Positions 1 through 11,437 are shown, numbered from the stretch's first letter. The stretch is 64,000 nt of DNA from Undaria pinnatifida (GCA_012845835.1 JABAKD010000017.1:2355001-2419000), one strand, 5' to 3'. The notes: generated from the letters alone by a model not told the origin. Program-made: numbers and translations.

Positions 1-3000
1 GTTGGAATTGTTGAGGAGGTGCGTCCGCCAACGGTCAAGATTGCACGCGTCGAACAGATCACCGATTTACACTTGATGTAGACATTTCGGGGGGAATCTG
101 TATGGTCTAGCTCTTGATACCGGGTGGGAGCTGTACGATCTGCTTGAGCAAGCACATGTTTCCGCGGTTGTATCTGTACTCTTCATGTACAGATCCTGCA
201 CAACATATCGTAACGGCAGATACAGGATCTATATGATCTATATGATCTGTATGATCTAGATTTGTGATGTGTCCGAGGTACGCTATGCTCCCCCGTATTG
301 GTAGTGTGGAGGTGGCATATTTGATCAATGTCCACATTTGGGAGACGACATGGTGAACCCTGGGAGTTTCGCTGCTGTTTTGTTTTGGTAGACGGTATCG
401 TGAACACTACTACTGCTGCTGCTGCTGTTTGCTTTTGCCAATGGGGGTGCACAGGTCTGGGAGCCAGTGCCAAGCTCGCCACTCCAACCTCTTGGCGCTG
501 GGCGGCGTTCATCGGCTACTGCCGAAGCCGGCGAGACCCCTTCACGTCAGGCTACCCGAGGAGTTTATCGGAGCGGCTATTCTGCCGGATCACCCCGCTG
601 CGCAGGCCTTGGCCGTGCGCCCCAGAGGCAAGCTAAATATATTTTCACATGATCTACGTTTTAGTCTAAACTATACCAGGTACGAAGTATATCGGGCACT
701 CGTTTGGGCTGGTCGATCTTGTTTGCTCGATTTCTTTGCGCGTGAGCTAGTGGCTAATTACTTTTTCGTTAGGTGTCAAGCTTTTTTTTTTGTTTTTCGC
801 CTGGTATAAACGTAACTCATCGGAACGCCTGTGCCCCTCCTTTTCGACTTGCGACACTCCCGGTGTTTCAAGCCAACCACTACGATGGAGGTGTGCACTT
901 TTTTTGCTGAGGTCCCTCACTTGCGGAGCTTAAGACATGTCCTTCTTAACCCAAAAACTGTTTTTGTTTTTGGAAAATAAGTAAACCTGCTTTATCGCGG
1001 ATGAAACATCCCATGGCCAAGGTGTACAACGAGAATCATGCAAAAAAAGAAGCCTATTATTTATTTTTTTTCCGACGATTTTGGGTTAAGGAGCCCCGTC
1101 ATTAAGAAAACAAAACAGCCAAAAAACGGTGTACCTATATCGTAGCACGAGTTACATGTACTTCATGTATGAATTAAATGTCGTGCTTAATTAACCCTTT
1201 TACAACCCCAAAACCCTTCGCTACACTAGTTCCAAGTTATTTGTACCCAAGAAGGGTTTCCATTGGTGAAGGGATGACTTGTTTTTGAAGTATTTTTTCG
1301 GGTATGCGGTGTTTGTCGCTTTTTTTTCACCAGGTATGAATTTGTTTGTTTAGCGGCCTGCCTCCCTGACTGCTGTGTTGGTGTTACTTTTTTTTGTTTT
1401 TTTTTTACACCAGGTGTAGACTATGTTTTGCGTTTATGTTACATACACCGCGGACTGGGCGCTGTCTCTGAAGTATTTTTCAATGCTAGAGTGTACACCG
1501 GAAACAAATGTGCTGATGCTGGTAATCCGTGTATGCACGTACGCTGATTTCTTTCTCTGATTTTGCTTACATTTCTTATCGGAGGCCCACGAATTGCGTC
1601 GATTGTGTACGCTATTATTAGTATTAGCATTAACCGATAAAATTATCATAAATTCGCCAGCTGTAAGTTGGATAAGTTAGGGTCGATACTCATATTTGAA
1701 AGCTGCGTGATACACGGGCCATTATTATGATTCTTTACTAGTGTTTTTATTATTGTTATTAATATGTTGTTGCTCTTCTTCCTCTTGGCGGTGTTGCTGT
1801 TATTGGTAGTAGTACCATTTTTTCTTGAGGTGTTCTTCCACTCCTGAGTTATTTGAGCTTGTCTTGTACCTTGAGGTATTATTTCACTCCGGAGTTATTT
1901 GAGCTGGTCTTGTGACCACAGACTAGGTTATGGCGATGAGCTACAGTGGATGTTCCTCTGTAGTGCCGGTTGAGCAGTGCAGGCTGTCCCCTATAGTGCG
2001 TGTGAAATCGCTTGGCACAGATGGGCACAACCAGCAGTGTCAGCATGCGAAGTAGTGCCGGTTGTCCCCTATATTGCCGGTATTTCCGGCTGGCACATAC
2101 CAGTACTGTATTAATACAGGGACCACTACTGTCATGTGAGAACTACAACATGTGCGCGGTTGTGTGTTTTTGGTGAACCATCCGCCCCCCCAGTTTGAGC
2201 CGTCCCACCAAGTATTCTTTGCCGCTGAACATGTGGTACCGTGAAGAACGGGCGGACAACTGAGACATACTGATCGCGGTTACCCCTTCCCCACTCCCCC
2301 CCTCCCTCCCTCCCTCCCCCCCTCCCTCTCTCCTCCCCTCCCCTCCCCTCCTTGCTTGTCAACTCCCTTGAAACACGCGTTATGCGGACCTATTATACGC
2401 CCCACTGCTGTCCATGCATATGCAAATGCAGTTCCGCTTGTGCCGGTTGCTAGCGCGGCTGGTCGACAAGCCTTCATGGCAAGGTTCACGGCCTTGGTGA
2501 AGGCGGTGCAGAAGAAGCCTATTCCGCCGCCAATCCCTGGCTGTGACAATCCGGAGGTGAGCACGAGGGCGTGTAATGCCTTCTGTGTAGTGATGTACTT
2601 GTACGTGTATGCCACTTCTTTTTTTTTGTTGCTTTTGCTCTTTTGTACCTGGTATTTTTTCTGTGTTTGGTGATTTAGCGTGCTTGTTGTAGTTTTGTGT
2701 TTTGTAATTCGAGTTGTATAAACAACCGGAGTGTTTTTTCTATGTTTGTAGTGTCCCTGGTTGGGAGAACCCGGAGGTGGGTGGAAGCGTGGGATCCGGT
2801 CGATCGCGGTAACGAAATACCCTATTTGATGCATATTGATTTGTTTTTTTGGCGGTTTGCTTTCTGCGCTTGTTTGTTTTTGTTCTTGTTGGGGGTTTTA
2901 TGGACTTGGTGTTTAGTTGTGGTTTGGTTTTATTTACTTTGTATGTTGTGTGTATAAACTACCCGATGTATGTTTTGCGTTTGTGTTGTTTTAAGCTGGC

Positions 3001-4692
3001 GGGAAAACGTATTTGAGTTCGGTTTCATGCGAGGTGTTGGATTTCTCGACGTTTCGGGCTTGAGGCACCCGAGCGCTTTTGAGCCTGCGTAGCAGCCGAA
3101 GGGCGCATGCCCCTGCCATTGCGATGAGTTTAGTCAACCCACCTCCCTCCGACCCCCCTTTTTTGTCCTGTCCTGTCCTGTCCTGTCCTGTCCTGTCCTG
3201 TCCTGTCCTGTCCTGTCCTGTCCTGTCCTGTCCTGTCCTGTCCTGTCCTGTCCTGTGCTATCCGTCCTGTCCTGTCCTGTCCTGTCCTGTCCTGTCCTGT
3301 CCTGTCCTGTCCTGTCCTGTCCTGTCCTGTCCTGTCCTGTCCTGTCCTGTCCTGTCCTGTCCTGTCCTGTCCTGTCCTGTCCTGTCCTGTCCTGTCCTGT
3401 CCTGTCCTGTCCTGTCCTGTCCTGTCCTGTCCTGTCCTGTCCTGTCCTGTCCGGTCCGGTCCTGTCCTGTCCTGTCCTGTCCTATCCTGTCCTGTCCTGT
3501 CCTGTCCTGTCCTGTCCTGTCCTGTCCTGTCCTGTCCTGTCCTGTCCTGTCCTGTCCTGTCCTGTCCTATCTGTTTTGGACTTTTTCGATCATAGGCGGC
3601 TATTCAGGGTGCACACATCAGCCACGGCAAGGCTGCTGAAGAAGGTTAGTGCGCTATTTTTGCGATCCTTCCGTACCAAGGTCGTACAAACACCCTGTGC
3701 GTAGGTGGTCGGATATAAAAGTTATGCGGCCATTTGATCGCACACCAAGAAAAACTGGAGTATGTGCCCGACACGCTGCTTGTGAAGTGTATGCTATGAT
3801 ACGAAGTATGATCAATCGTCCAGAGTATTTTACACTGTTTCACTTCGTACATACTTGAAATCCACCCTAAAACAACGCAGTATATGCCCGAAACGAGGCT
3901 GAGCTGTAGAGGAGTGACCACGGTGTGTTATTAAACAATACCAGGTAGCTTTAATATACGAAGCCAATACGCGTAAAACATAGTATGCGTGGTATGGTAC
4001 ACTATGCTCACCCCGCCTCCGTCCATTACGTCCGTGCAATATTTGCAGCTGGCGCGGCTGGTGCTCTTGCCCCTACGCAGATCACAGACAGACAGCGGGC
4101 TCACATGCTCCAGCAGCAACAACAGTTGTTGGAACAGCAGCAGCAAGTGCAACTGGTGAGGGTTTTTCGGTCGTCTTGGTTTTTGTTGGTGGCGGTTATG
4201 GCCTTGCTTTATGTTGGTTTTGCTCTTTGTTGTTGTTGTTCTGTTGCTGCTGCTGCTGTCGCTGCTGTTGTTGGTGTTGTGTTGTACCTGTTTATTCGGG
4301 TTTGGTTGTTTTCCGTTATCGCTTTTGCTTCTGCTGTGTTTCCACTCTCCGGAGGCAGTTTTCCCCCCCTCGTTTACGTTTGCGGTGGCGTGCGTACCTC
4401 GTCTGGACCTGTCTTTGTCACCCCCCCCCCATCCCTCCGTAGAAACCCGACATGCTCCGTCCCGCCATTGTGGGTATGCGAGGGTCTAATAGCTATGGTC
4501 ATACGACTACGGCCATGCCTGAATATCGAGTACACCCCCCCTCCCTCCCTTCCGTCCCTCCGTCCCTCCCCCTGATCTCCCATCCTACATTTTCCGCGCC
4601 CTGTTATCCCCCCGCCCCCGCTCCACCGGCAGGCTCACCGACAACAGCAGCAGCAGCAGCAGCAGCAACACCACGCAGCCCAGCAGGCCCTG

Positions 4693-4723
<31 letters not shown>

Positions 4724-4764
4724 TGGCCATCGCGCAGCAGCACGCAGCAGTCGCCGCGCAACAA

Positions 4765-4796
<32 letters not shown>

Positions 4797-7700
4797 GCAG
4801 CAGCAGCAAGCAATTGCAGCACAGCAACGTCAACAGCAGCATCAGCAGGCGGCGGCGGCGGCAGGTGGGATGAATCAGAACACTACTGGTAACACCGTGG
4901 GTAACACGGTACATATTCGGGGGGCTATCCGAGGGCAGTAGGGATCCCTCAATAAGATGGTATCCCTATATAAGGCGGTATCCCGATATAAAGCGGTCAA
5001 AATCGCTTAACGCGACTGGGGAATTGCACTCATGACCTGGAATTAATTAGTGCGATTTATTCCTATAAGGCGGTCGTATTTCTCTGGCACACCACCGCCT
5101 TACTGGGGTACGTAAAGAAATTCGGAGGCTTTTTTGGTGTGCTGTATTTTGCGGTGATACGAGGATTGCAACGCCATGACCCCTGTGCGAGTTCAAAGGG
5201 GAAAAGTGTCGAGCTTACACGACGACGACAGCATCGACCGCACGAAGAAGCCGGGGCTGCTGGGGTAGAAAAGGCGCGCGTGTGAAGTGCAATTTAGGGA
5301 GACGTAGGAGACGACACGCGCAGGCGGCTTGATGCTTGTACTTATTGCTGCACGCTTTTCCTATCCCGCTGAAAAGAGCGCGTTTTTTTCTCGTTCTTTT
5401 AGATCGGTACACTACACCACGATTTTTGTTTTGGTCGCTATATACACCAGGGTTTTGTAGGTCGCATACCAGTCTACAAGTAGATCCCTAAGTTCAAGCC
5501 ACTGTTCCAAACTAATATCCAATACAGTAGGATGCCCTATATAGTGCGGGTCATATAGTGCGGGTGTCCGATATTGTGCGGGTGAAATCGTTTGGCACAA
5601 TATAGACCCCTCTATAGTGGTCGGTTTTTATATAGTGCGGGTGCCCGGTATAGTGCGGGTAAATTTTCGTGACACATACCCGCACTATATAGGGCCACCT
5701 ACTGTACCCGGTATATTTATACGTGGCTTACATTCGGGCCCAGATTGGTGTATTATATCTGAGGCCCACAATGGTTTATACGTACCCGCTTTTTCCATCT
5801 AGACTATGGCATGACTCTTATTCGTCTTTTTATTCTGCTCTTTCGGCAATTGTGCGGCAGGAGTCGGCCATGGACTCCAACCCCAAGTGAACGTAATACC
5901 CTCATCAACGGCTAACCCACAGCTTCAGCAGCAGCAACAACTTCAGCAGCAGCAGCAGCAGGGAGTGGGGGGGGCTGTGGGGGGAGCGGTGTCAGCAGCC
6001 GGCGGCGGAATCATTCCCGGAGGTCCTGGATCCGTCGGCATGTCTGTCTCCGTGCCGATCGTTGGGGCGGTGGGGGCTGGACCGGGAGCGGGGGTGCCCA
6101 CATCCCCAGCGCACAGTCTAGCGGCTAACCTTTCGTCTCAAGTCAGGTAAGGATGGGGTCAGGATTGGGGTTCGGATGAAGGGTTGCCACGTCCCCAGCG
6201 ACGGTGTGGTGGTTAACCTTTCCCCTGAAGTCAGGTCAGGCAGGGGTCAGGGTGGGGTCAAGGCTAGGGTTAGAGTTGTGGATACCCGCGTCCCCAACGC
6301 ACGGCCTGGCGGCTAATCTTGCGCCTCAAGTCAAGTCAGGCGGGGGTCAGGTTGGGGTCGGGGTGGGGTCATGGCAGCACAGTCTGGCGCTAGTCTTTCG
6401 TCTCAAGTCAGGTAAGGGAGGGGTTCGGGTGGGGTCAGGAAGGGGTCAGGGTGAGGTCAAGGAGGGATCAGGGAGGGATCAGCGTCTGGTACATCGATTG
6501 TCGGTCTAGTTTGACGCGTCAAAGCCTCTGCAGACTTAGCTGGTATTATTGTGTTTTTTGTATGGGAATTTCGTCGACGGCTGTCCGTCGAGGGCCAAGA
6601 GTTCCGTCAGCCGACAACTTTGGTCAGGATGGGGTCAAGGAGGGGTCGGGCAAGGGTCAAGAGGGGGTACGGGTGAGGTCGAATAGGTTTGGTGACGGCC
6701 TTTATTTGACCCGTCAAGCCCTCCTTAGACGTAATGTTCTGGTTTTAGTGCGGGCGTCAAGGGGCAAGAATGCCGCCGACCGACATCTTCGGTCAGGACG
6801 GGGTCTTGGAGGGATGAGGCGGGGGTCAGGGTGGGGTCTAATACGTTAGTTGACGGTCTAGTTTTCACCCGGCAAGACCTTCTTAGACTTGAAAACGCTG
6901 ATTTCGGCTGTCCGTCAAGGAGCAACAATGCCGTCAACCAACATCTTTGGTTAGGGTGGGGTCAGAGTGGGCTACGGGAGGGGCCAGAAAGGGGTCAGGG
7001 CAGGATCAGGCCTAAGGGTGGGGTTAAGTTGGGATTAGGGTAGGGGTCAGGGTGGGGTCAGAGAGAGGTTAGGGTAGGTCTGGATGTGGTCAAGGAGAAG
7101 TTGGATGGGGGGATCGGGGAGTGATTGGGGTGGGGTCAGAGTGGGATCAGAAAGGAGTTAGGCAGGAATCAGGGCGGCGGAGGATGGGTTTCTTTACAGT
7201 ATGACCTCGTGTCTGGTACGAAGTAGCCACAGGCGTGTTTAGTTGGGTATATGCTACGGGGTACTCAAAGGCGTGTTCTTGTTCTAGTCCCAAAAGCTTA
7301 ACTCGCTCTTGTTACAGACAGTTAGTCTTGTCTTTATTTCATACCAGGTACCTTTTATGCATCTCCCTGTCTCTGTCTCTGCATCTCTGCGTATCCGTAC
7401 CAGGTATATCTATAATATGTGACCTTGTGTCTATTTTCTCCCTTTTCTTTTCATGTCTGCCTCAGAGCACTGTTGACGCGAACCCCTAGCCGTGGCGGAG
7501 CAGGGGGGGGCGCGGGGTCCACCCACCAAGTTCTCGAGGCCCTTCGGCTGCACCCGCAGCTAACGGCGAAGATCCAGGCCACGATACACCGCACAGACAC
7601 CACCGATTCCCAAAAGGTACGTTGCGGCAAAATACAAAACGTGAGATTATCATTATTCTTTTGCTGCTACGTTGTTAATATCTAGTGTGTATCATACCAG

Positions 7701-8602
7701 GTATGCTTTAATCTATTTTGATACGTGTATGTTCAGTTTAATTTGTTTCTCTTTTACCTGTGGTTGGGTTGGTTATGTTGTTTCGTGTTCTTTTTCTCTA
7801 CGGTGGATGCGGTGGCGAGGCTGTGGAGGTCTAAGAGTAGCACTTTATTTGTCTGGGTTTCCGCATTGGCGGAAGGGGGGGGGCGGGGGCGGGCGGAGGC
7901 TGCGACCCGGTTTCACGATAAATATCTCGACCTTGGATGAACGGAACGACGTTCGGTGCTTGCAGTTACGGCAAACATGATACAAGATCTCCCCCGCCGC
8001 CCCCCGCCCCCCCTCAGTTTTTATGTAATATATGGAAAAAGCGTAATGAGCACCCAAATGTTGGAGGTGTCTCTGTTAGGTGTAGGAACGGTGCTCCGTC
8101 TCGAAAGACGCGTAGCCAATAGTGAAATGACTAAGGCAAGCAACAAATGAGTACCCCCCCCCCATCTGCCTCGCCTCCCCTCCCGACGGCCAAAGAGGAA
8201 GGGGATAAGACTCGCTAACATGTTTTATGCAATACCTGTATGGAAGAAGCGTACTGAGCGCCCAAGTATTGGAGGTGTGTATGTTACGAGTTGGACGGGT
8301 GCTCCGTCTCGAAAGGTGTGCGTGGTCAACGGTCAAATAACTAAGGCAAGCAACAAATGAGTGAGTACCCCACCCCCCCTCCCTCCGTCAAATAACTGTA
8401 GCAAGCAACAAATATGTGCCCCCCCCCCCCCCCCCCCCCCACGCGCTCTCCGTCCCCTCCATCCCCCCTGGCCATCGTACCACACACGCCTTATTATGTG
8501 TAGGTGGAAGCGCTGGCGAGTATGCTGAGTGCGGCTCGATCAGGGGGCTCCGCAGGGGCAGGCGGGGCAAGCGCTGGTGGTGCCACCGGGAGAGGGACGT
8601 AA
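1..8602 (+). CDS. Gene A: unrecognised poly-Q-rich protein, 5' end outside window
   Basis: I do not recognise this gene. Nine exons chain with matching phases: 1-18, 455-627, 2432-2556, 3596-3644, 4049-4155, 4633-4888, 5861-6146, 7466-7616 and 8504-8602, ending in TAA at 8600-8602 (about 420 codons). The start lies left of the window; exon 1-18 is the least certain. Early exons give peptides such as LPEEFIGAAILPDHP and FTALVKAVQKKP. Exons 4049-6146 encode glutamine runs broken by His and Ala, beginning with a coiled-coil-like stretch (ITDRQRAHMLQQQQQLLEQ), then a Gly/Ala/Val-rich part. The last two exons give LEALRLHPQLTAKIQA and a Ser/Gly/Ala tail. Intron 628-2431 starts with GC (GAG|GCAAGC); the others start with GT. 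The composition would suit a nuclear transcription cofactor, but that is inference. Introns are 0.4-1.8 kb and full of repeats. Confidence 0.6.
183..262. repeat. Short GATC-rich tandem repeat (intron of gene A)
   Basis: The decamer-like unit TATATGATCT/TGTATGATCT repeats several times. The reverse complement resembles the AGATCATACA motif in the tandem repeat at 54795-55115, so this may be a fragment of the same dispersed family. Confidence 0.4.
1945..2115. repeat. TAGTGCCGGT-type dispersed repeat
   Basis: Two or three degenerate units containing TAGTGCCGGTTG and CCCCTATA(G/T)TGC, within the 1.8-kb intron of gene A. It resembles the TATAGTGCGGGT units at 5520-5730 and the large array at 55150-56040. 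Confidence 0.5.
3165..3570 (+). repeat. (TCCTG)n pentanucleotide array
   Basis: About 80 almost perfect TCCTG units fill roughly 405 bp at the end of the gene A intron 2557-3595. The array stops about 25 bp before the AG acceptor of the exon at 3596, so it lies where a polypyrimidine tract would be expected. It is C/T-rich except for one G per unit. Long ORFs across it are artefacts of the repeat. Confidence 0.95.
4444..4530 (+). repeat. Dispersed ~75-bp repeat, reference copy
   Basis: The core reads roughly GTGCTCCGTCCCGGCAT followed by GGCATGCGAGGGTCTA and TGGTCATACGACTACGG. Other copies: plus strand 14764-14838, 37851-37928 and 47288-47375; minus strand 21150-21265, 21668-21745, 43494-43598 and 44015-44088. 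Four of these are duplicate pairs created by the segmental duplication. No terminal repeats or coding capacity were seen. Confidence 0.7.
4930..5110 (-). repeat. ACCGCCTTAT-type repeat, inverted relative of 62640-63270
   Basis: Read on the minus strand it contains GACCGCCTTATA, GATACCGCCTTATATAGGGA and GGTCATGAGT...AATTCCCC, matching the start of the array at 62640-62820. It lies in the gene A intron 4889-5860. Confidence 0.7.
5410..5735. repeat. TATAGTGCGGGT degenerate repeat
   Basis: Several TATAGTGCGGGT and GTGCGGGT units occur in both orientations (CCCGCACTATA near 5680-5695) in the gene A intron. The opposing orientation gives a weak potential hairpin. It resembles the 1945-2115 and 55150-56040 repeats. 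Confidence 0.55.
6150..7190 (+). repeat. GGGGTCAGG minisatellite with exon-end copies and small repeat units
   Basis: A degenerate minisatellite of GGGGTCAGG(G/A)(T/A)G-like units fills most of the gene A intron 6147-7465. Embedded in it are three degraded copies of the preceding exon's 3' end (6178-6244, 6273-6345, 6364-6420). There are also three ~110-bp units at about 6495-6615, 6685-6795 and 6845-6955. These contain TTGACGGTCTAG, TTAGACGTAAT and GCCGTCAACC(A/G)ACAT, the same words as the TIR element at 23149-23505. Confidence 0.75.
8014..8151 (+). mobile_element. 5'-truncated LINE 3' end, fragment 1
   Basis: It encodes a LINE C-terminal peptide (CNIWKKRNEHPNVGGVSV...NGAPSRK) and ends with GGCAAGCAACAAATGAGTACCC followed by a C tract. 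The same terminus occurs in the next two fragments and in the LINE ending near 25516. It lies in the last intron of gene A, in the sense direction. Confidence 0.75.
8217..8370 (+). mobile_element. 5'-truncated LINE 3' end, fragment 2
   Basis: A diverged copy of fragment 1 (TGGAAGAAGCGTACTGAGCG, GGTGCTCCGTCTCGAAAGG) with the same 3' end GGCAAGCAACAAATGAGT and a C-rich tail. It lies head to tail with fragments 1 and 3. Confidence 0.7.
8388..8413 (+). mobile_element. LINE 3' end, fragment 3 (extreme terminus only)
   Basis: Only GTCAAATAACTGTAGCAAGC plus AACAAATATGT remains, followed by 20 or more C residues (8414-8440). It is a third independent 5'-truncated tail of the same family. Confidence 0.5.
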
Positions 8603-8779
8603 ATTGACCCGTTTAGGATTAGTGCCTGTTTCATTTCGATGGTGGTGGTGACTGGTCTACTCTTTGGGAGGGGATGGCGGGGGGGGGGGATTGGGGGACA
8701 GGGGACGGGGGGTGGGGGGGCTGGTGGTCGCTGTGTCACTGCTGTCCATAAGACGTTCGCAGCTAGCTGGCTAAAATTG

Positions 8780-9270
8780 ATGCCACTGGCTGAATTTGCC
8801 ACTGGTTTGATGAAGCGAACCACTGTGTGAAACCTGCCACTGGTTTGATGAAACGACCACTGACTGTGAAACCGTCACTGACTGAAACTGCCACTGGTTG
8901 ATTAAACGGACCACTGGCTGAAAGTTTCGCTGACTGAAAACTGCCACTATTAATAGTTGAAAGAACCACTGGTTGAAACGACCACTGACTGAACTTGCCA
9001 CTGGTTGATGAAGTAGCCAGTGGCTGAAGCTGTTAAATCGCTGAAGCTGATGCCACTGGCTGAAACTGCCGCTGGCTGAAACTGCAATTGGTTGAGATTA
9101 TCACGGGCTGAAACTGCCACTGGCTGAAACGACCACTGGCTGAAAATGTCTCTGGTTGAAACGACCACTGGTTGAAACGACCACTGGCTGAAACTGTCAC
9201 TGGTTGAAACTGTTGAAAAAGTCACCGGCCGAAATGCCACTGGCTGAAGCTAGCACTGGCACTGTCACTG
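8780..9270. repeat. CCACTGGCTGAAAC minisatellite
   Basis: About 30 degenerate units of roughly 14-16 bp (GAAACTGCCACTGGCT, GAAACGACCACTGGTT) start about 180 bp downstream of the gene A stop codon. ORFs reading through it in the reverse direction simply encode the repeat (for example QPVVVS). Confidence 0.85.
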
Positions 9271-9700
9271 GCTTGCAGTAGTGGCTTTTGTGGGTAGGCG
9301 GTAATCGAAAGGGGGGGAGGGCTGTTTAGAAGTTTGTTGGGCGTAAATATGTCACGGGTAGAACCGGAGTAGTAGTGGTGTGTGTGAAAGCATCCGGTGT
9401 ATATGTCCTGTGATCGGAAATTGTGTGTGCGGTGCTTGGTGCATACGCAGGCACGCGATCGACACTTTTTCCATCTCGCGCTCGCTCGCTCGCCTTTGCT
9501 CCGTGTGGTAGGTGGCAAGTAAAAAAACACGGACGTGTGTCTGGCTTGGCTTGGCTTAGGCGTAAGGGGTGTGTTTTTTCTGTGTGTTCAGCGGGCGTGC
9601 CTACTGCTGCTGTTGCGAGCCGGCGGCAGTTGCCTCATACCATTATCTCTCCGTCGTACGGTTGGTTGATTGAAGTTTTATTTTACGTTTTCGGGTTGAG
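9270..9700. other. Gene-poor spacer before the segmental duplication
   Basis: Low-complexity DNA with GCTCGCTCGC and (T)n stretches. No ORF with convincing composition or exon borders was seen. Confidence 0.5.
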
Positions 9701-10860
9701 ATTTATTTTTCATTTTTTGGGTTTTTGTTGTGCAGAAAGGCGTATTTTACGGAAAGGGGAGCGGGGAGGGAAGGGGGGGAGGCAAAACATGGCACGATTC
9801 GCATGAAAGAGGGGACGGAGTGACGCCTATACTAGCACTCCTGCTGCTGTTGTCAATGCACGTTGCCACGATAGAAAGTATATAAATAGCACCAACAACA
9901 CCACTCTTCGCCTTGACTTGCAATTGTTTTTTGCATTAGAAAAGAGACGTGTGGGTGTGTGCGTTTCGTACGTACGTACCAGTACGCGCGTACGAATTAT
10001 CCGTGCGCATTAATTATACGTACGTGCACGCACGATACGTACGTGCACGAACGGGCGTAATTGTTGTTCTGCGGTGGTGCTCGGCCTCTGGCGCGGTTGT
10101 GGTTGCCTCTTTTTTCTCGCTACGCACAGCGACCAGACCAGTAGTAGCACCGTTCTGGTGGGATTTTGGTGGCGGGGCCTTCATCCGCAGCATCCCCGTC
10201 TCTCTCGGTATGTATCGGGAACGTTTGCGGGCGGGCTTGCGACGGAGAGGGGCGAGAGGGGGGGGGATGGGGGGTGGGCTTGAACAATTAAGACGACCGC
10301 GCGCTAGCTAGCAGGCTGGACAGCATTCGTAGGGAAGGGGAAGGGAGGGGGGGGGGGTCCTTTATTGTTATGGTTTTGTGAGTGTACCACTACCGTGTAC
10401 ACCTTGATTTCGTGAGGCGACAAACGATCTGGATGAAAAATAATGATTGATGGAAAGAAGAATTAACCGAAACTGAAGCGAACGAAGAAAGGTTTTCATA
10501 TATACCATAATAACATGGTACGAGATAACTCACAACACAATGATACTCGTACCTGCCTGTAGAGTCTAGGTACGTACTCTTCGGAACAGAGGGGGGGGCT
10601 GCTCCTGGCGAACTCGCAGAGCATATACTACTCCACAAGAAAGACAGTACGACTGAACCGACTGGTGAGCTTTGGCAATGGTATACATTGTTCGTCCTGG
10701 TAGTTGTTTTCCTGAAATAAGCACTGAAAACTATCTAATCTCAAGTGAAATCAAGATGTTACACGTAAGCTACGTACATACAGTAAGTTTTCTTTGTGAC
10801 GCCACAGTGAAAACAACAGAGGAACGAACGCACCGCAACACAATCAAAACGCACCGCCAG

Positions 10861-11437
10861 TATTAACAGTTTAATGATATAAAAGCTCATGTTTTTCATG
10901 CCACTTTTGATATAAGCTTACATGCACAAATTGCCCCCTTTCCCCCCCCCCCCCCCCCCTCCAAACCCGCTCGCTTTTGATCAAAACCAGGCCCCCACGT
11001 CCTTCAAAACTCCGCCCCACCCCCCTCACCGGTTATTCGACTTACAAGATTCACTTGATAAAAGGATACATTTCCCTTCACAGCTGTCAGATTTTGTCCC
11101 CCTCAGAAACGGGTTTTATAGTTTCCGCGCACAGACTGACTAAAATCACCCAGTTGACCCTGATAGCTACACTGTAGTGGTAAGGAGAATCGCCTACCTA
11201 TATCCTTAATGAGGACACACGACCCGTAATACGCGCGATCGGAGCATCACACACAGCTTGCAAAGATGAGTTTCGACGAAATCTTCGATCTCACAGCTGG
11301 AGTGTATTTTCATTTTTTATAAATATAAGGATCGTTTAGTCATTGGAATTTACACGAAACGGTCCTCAAATGTCCGTCCACGCGTTACGTTGTACCTACA
11401 ACCACAGCAGTACTAGTACTACTGCTGTAGTAGTCTG
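10861..11437. mobile_element. 577-bp insertion present only in duplication copy 1
   Basis: The flanks GCACCGCCAG and AGTCTGG/TATCTT are contiguous in copy 2 (about 34022), so this block was gained in copy 1 or lost in copy 2. It contains a 17-C run (10941-10958) and the word GCTTGCAAAGATGAGTTTCG followed by GATCTCACAGCTGGAGTG. That word recurs at 63420-63705. No TIRs or clear target-site duplication were found. It ends only 70 bp before the gene B start codon. Confidence 0.65.

Noticed and set aside
3079-3704. Plus-strand ORFs encoding SCPVL repeats
   Set aside because: Direct translation of the (TCCTG)n array inside a gene A intron.
10074-10311. Conserved ORFs on both strands near the start of the duplication (also 33145-33447)
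   Set aside because: Differences between copies are nearly all amino-acid changing and neither strand shows splice or start signals.
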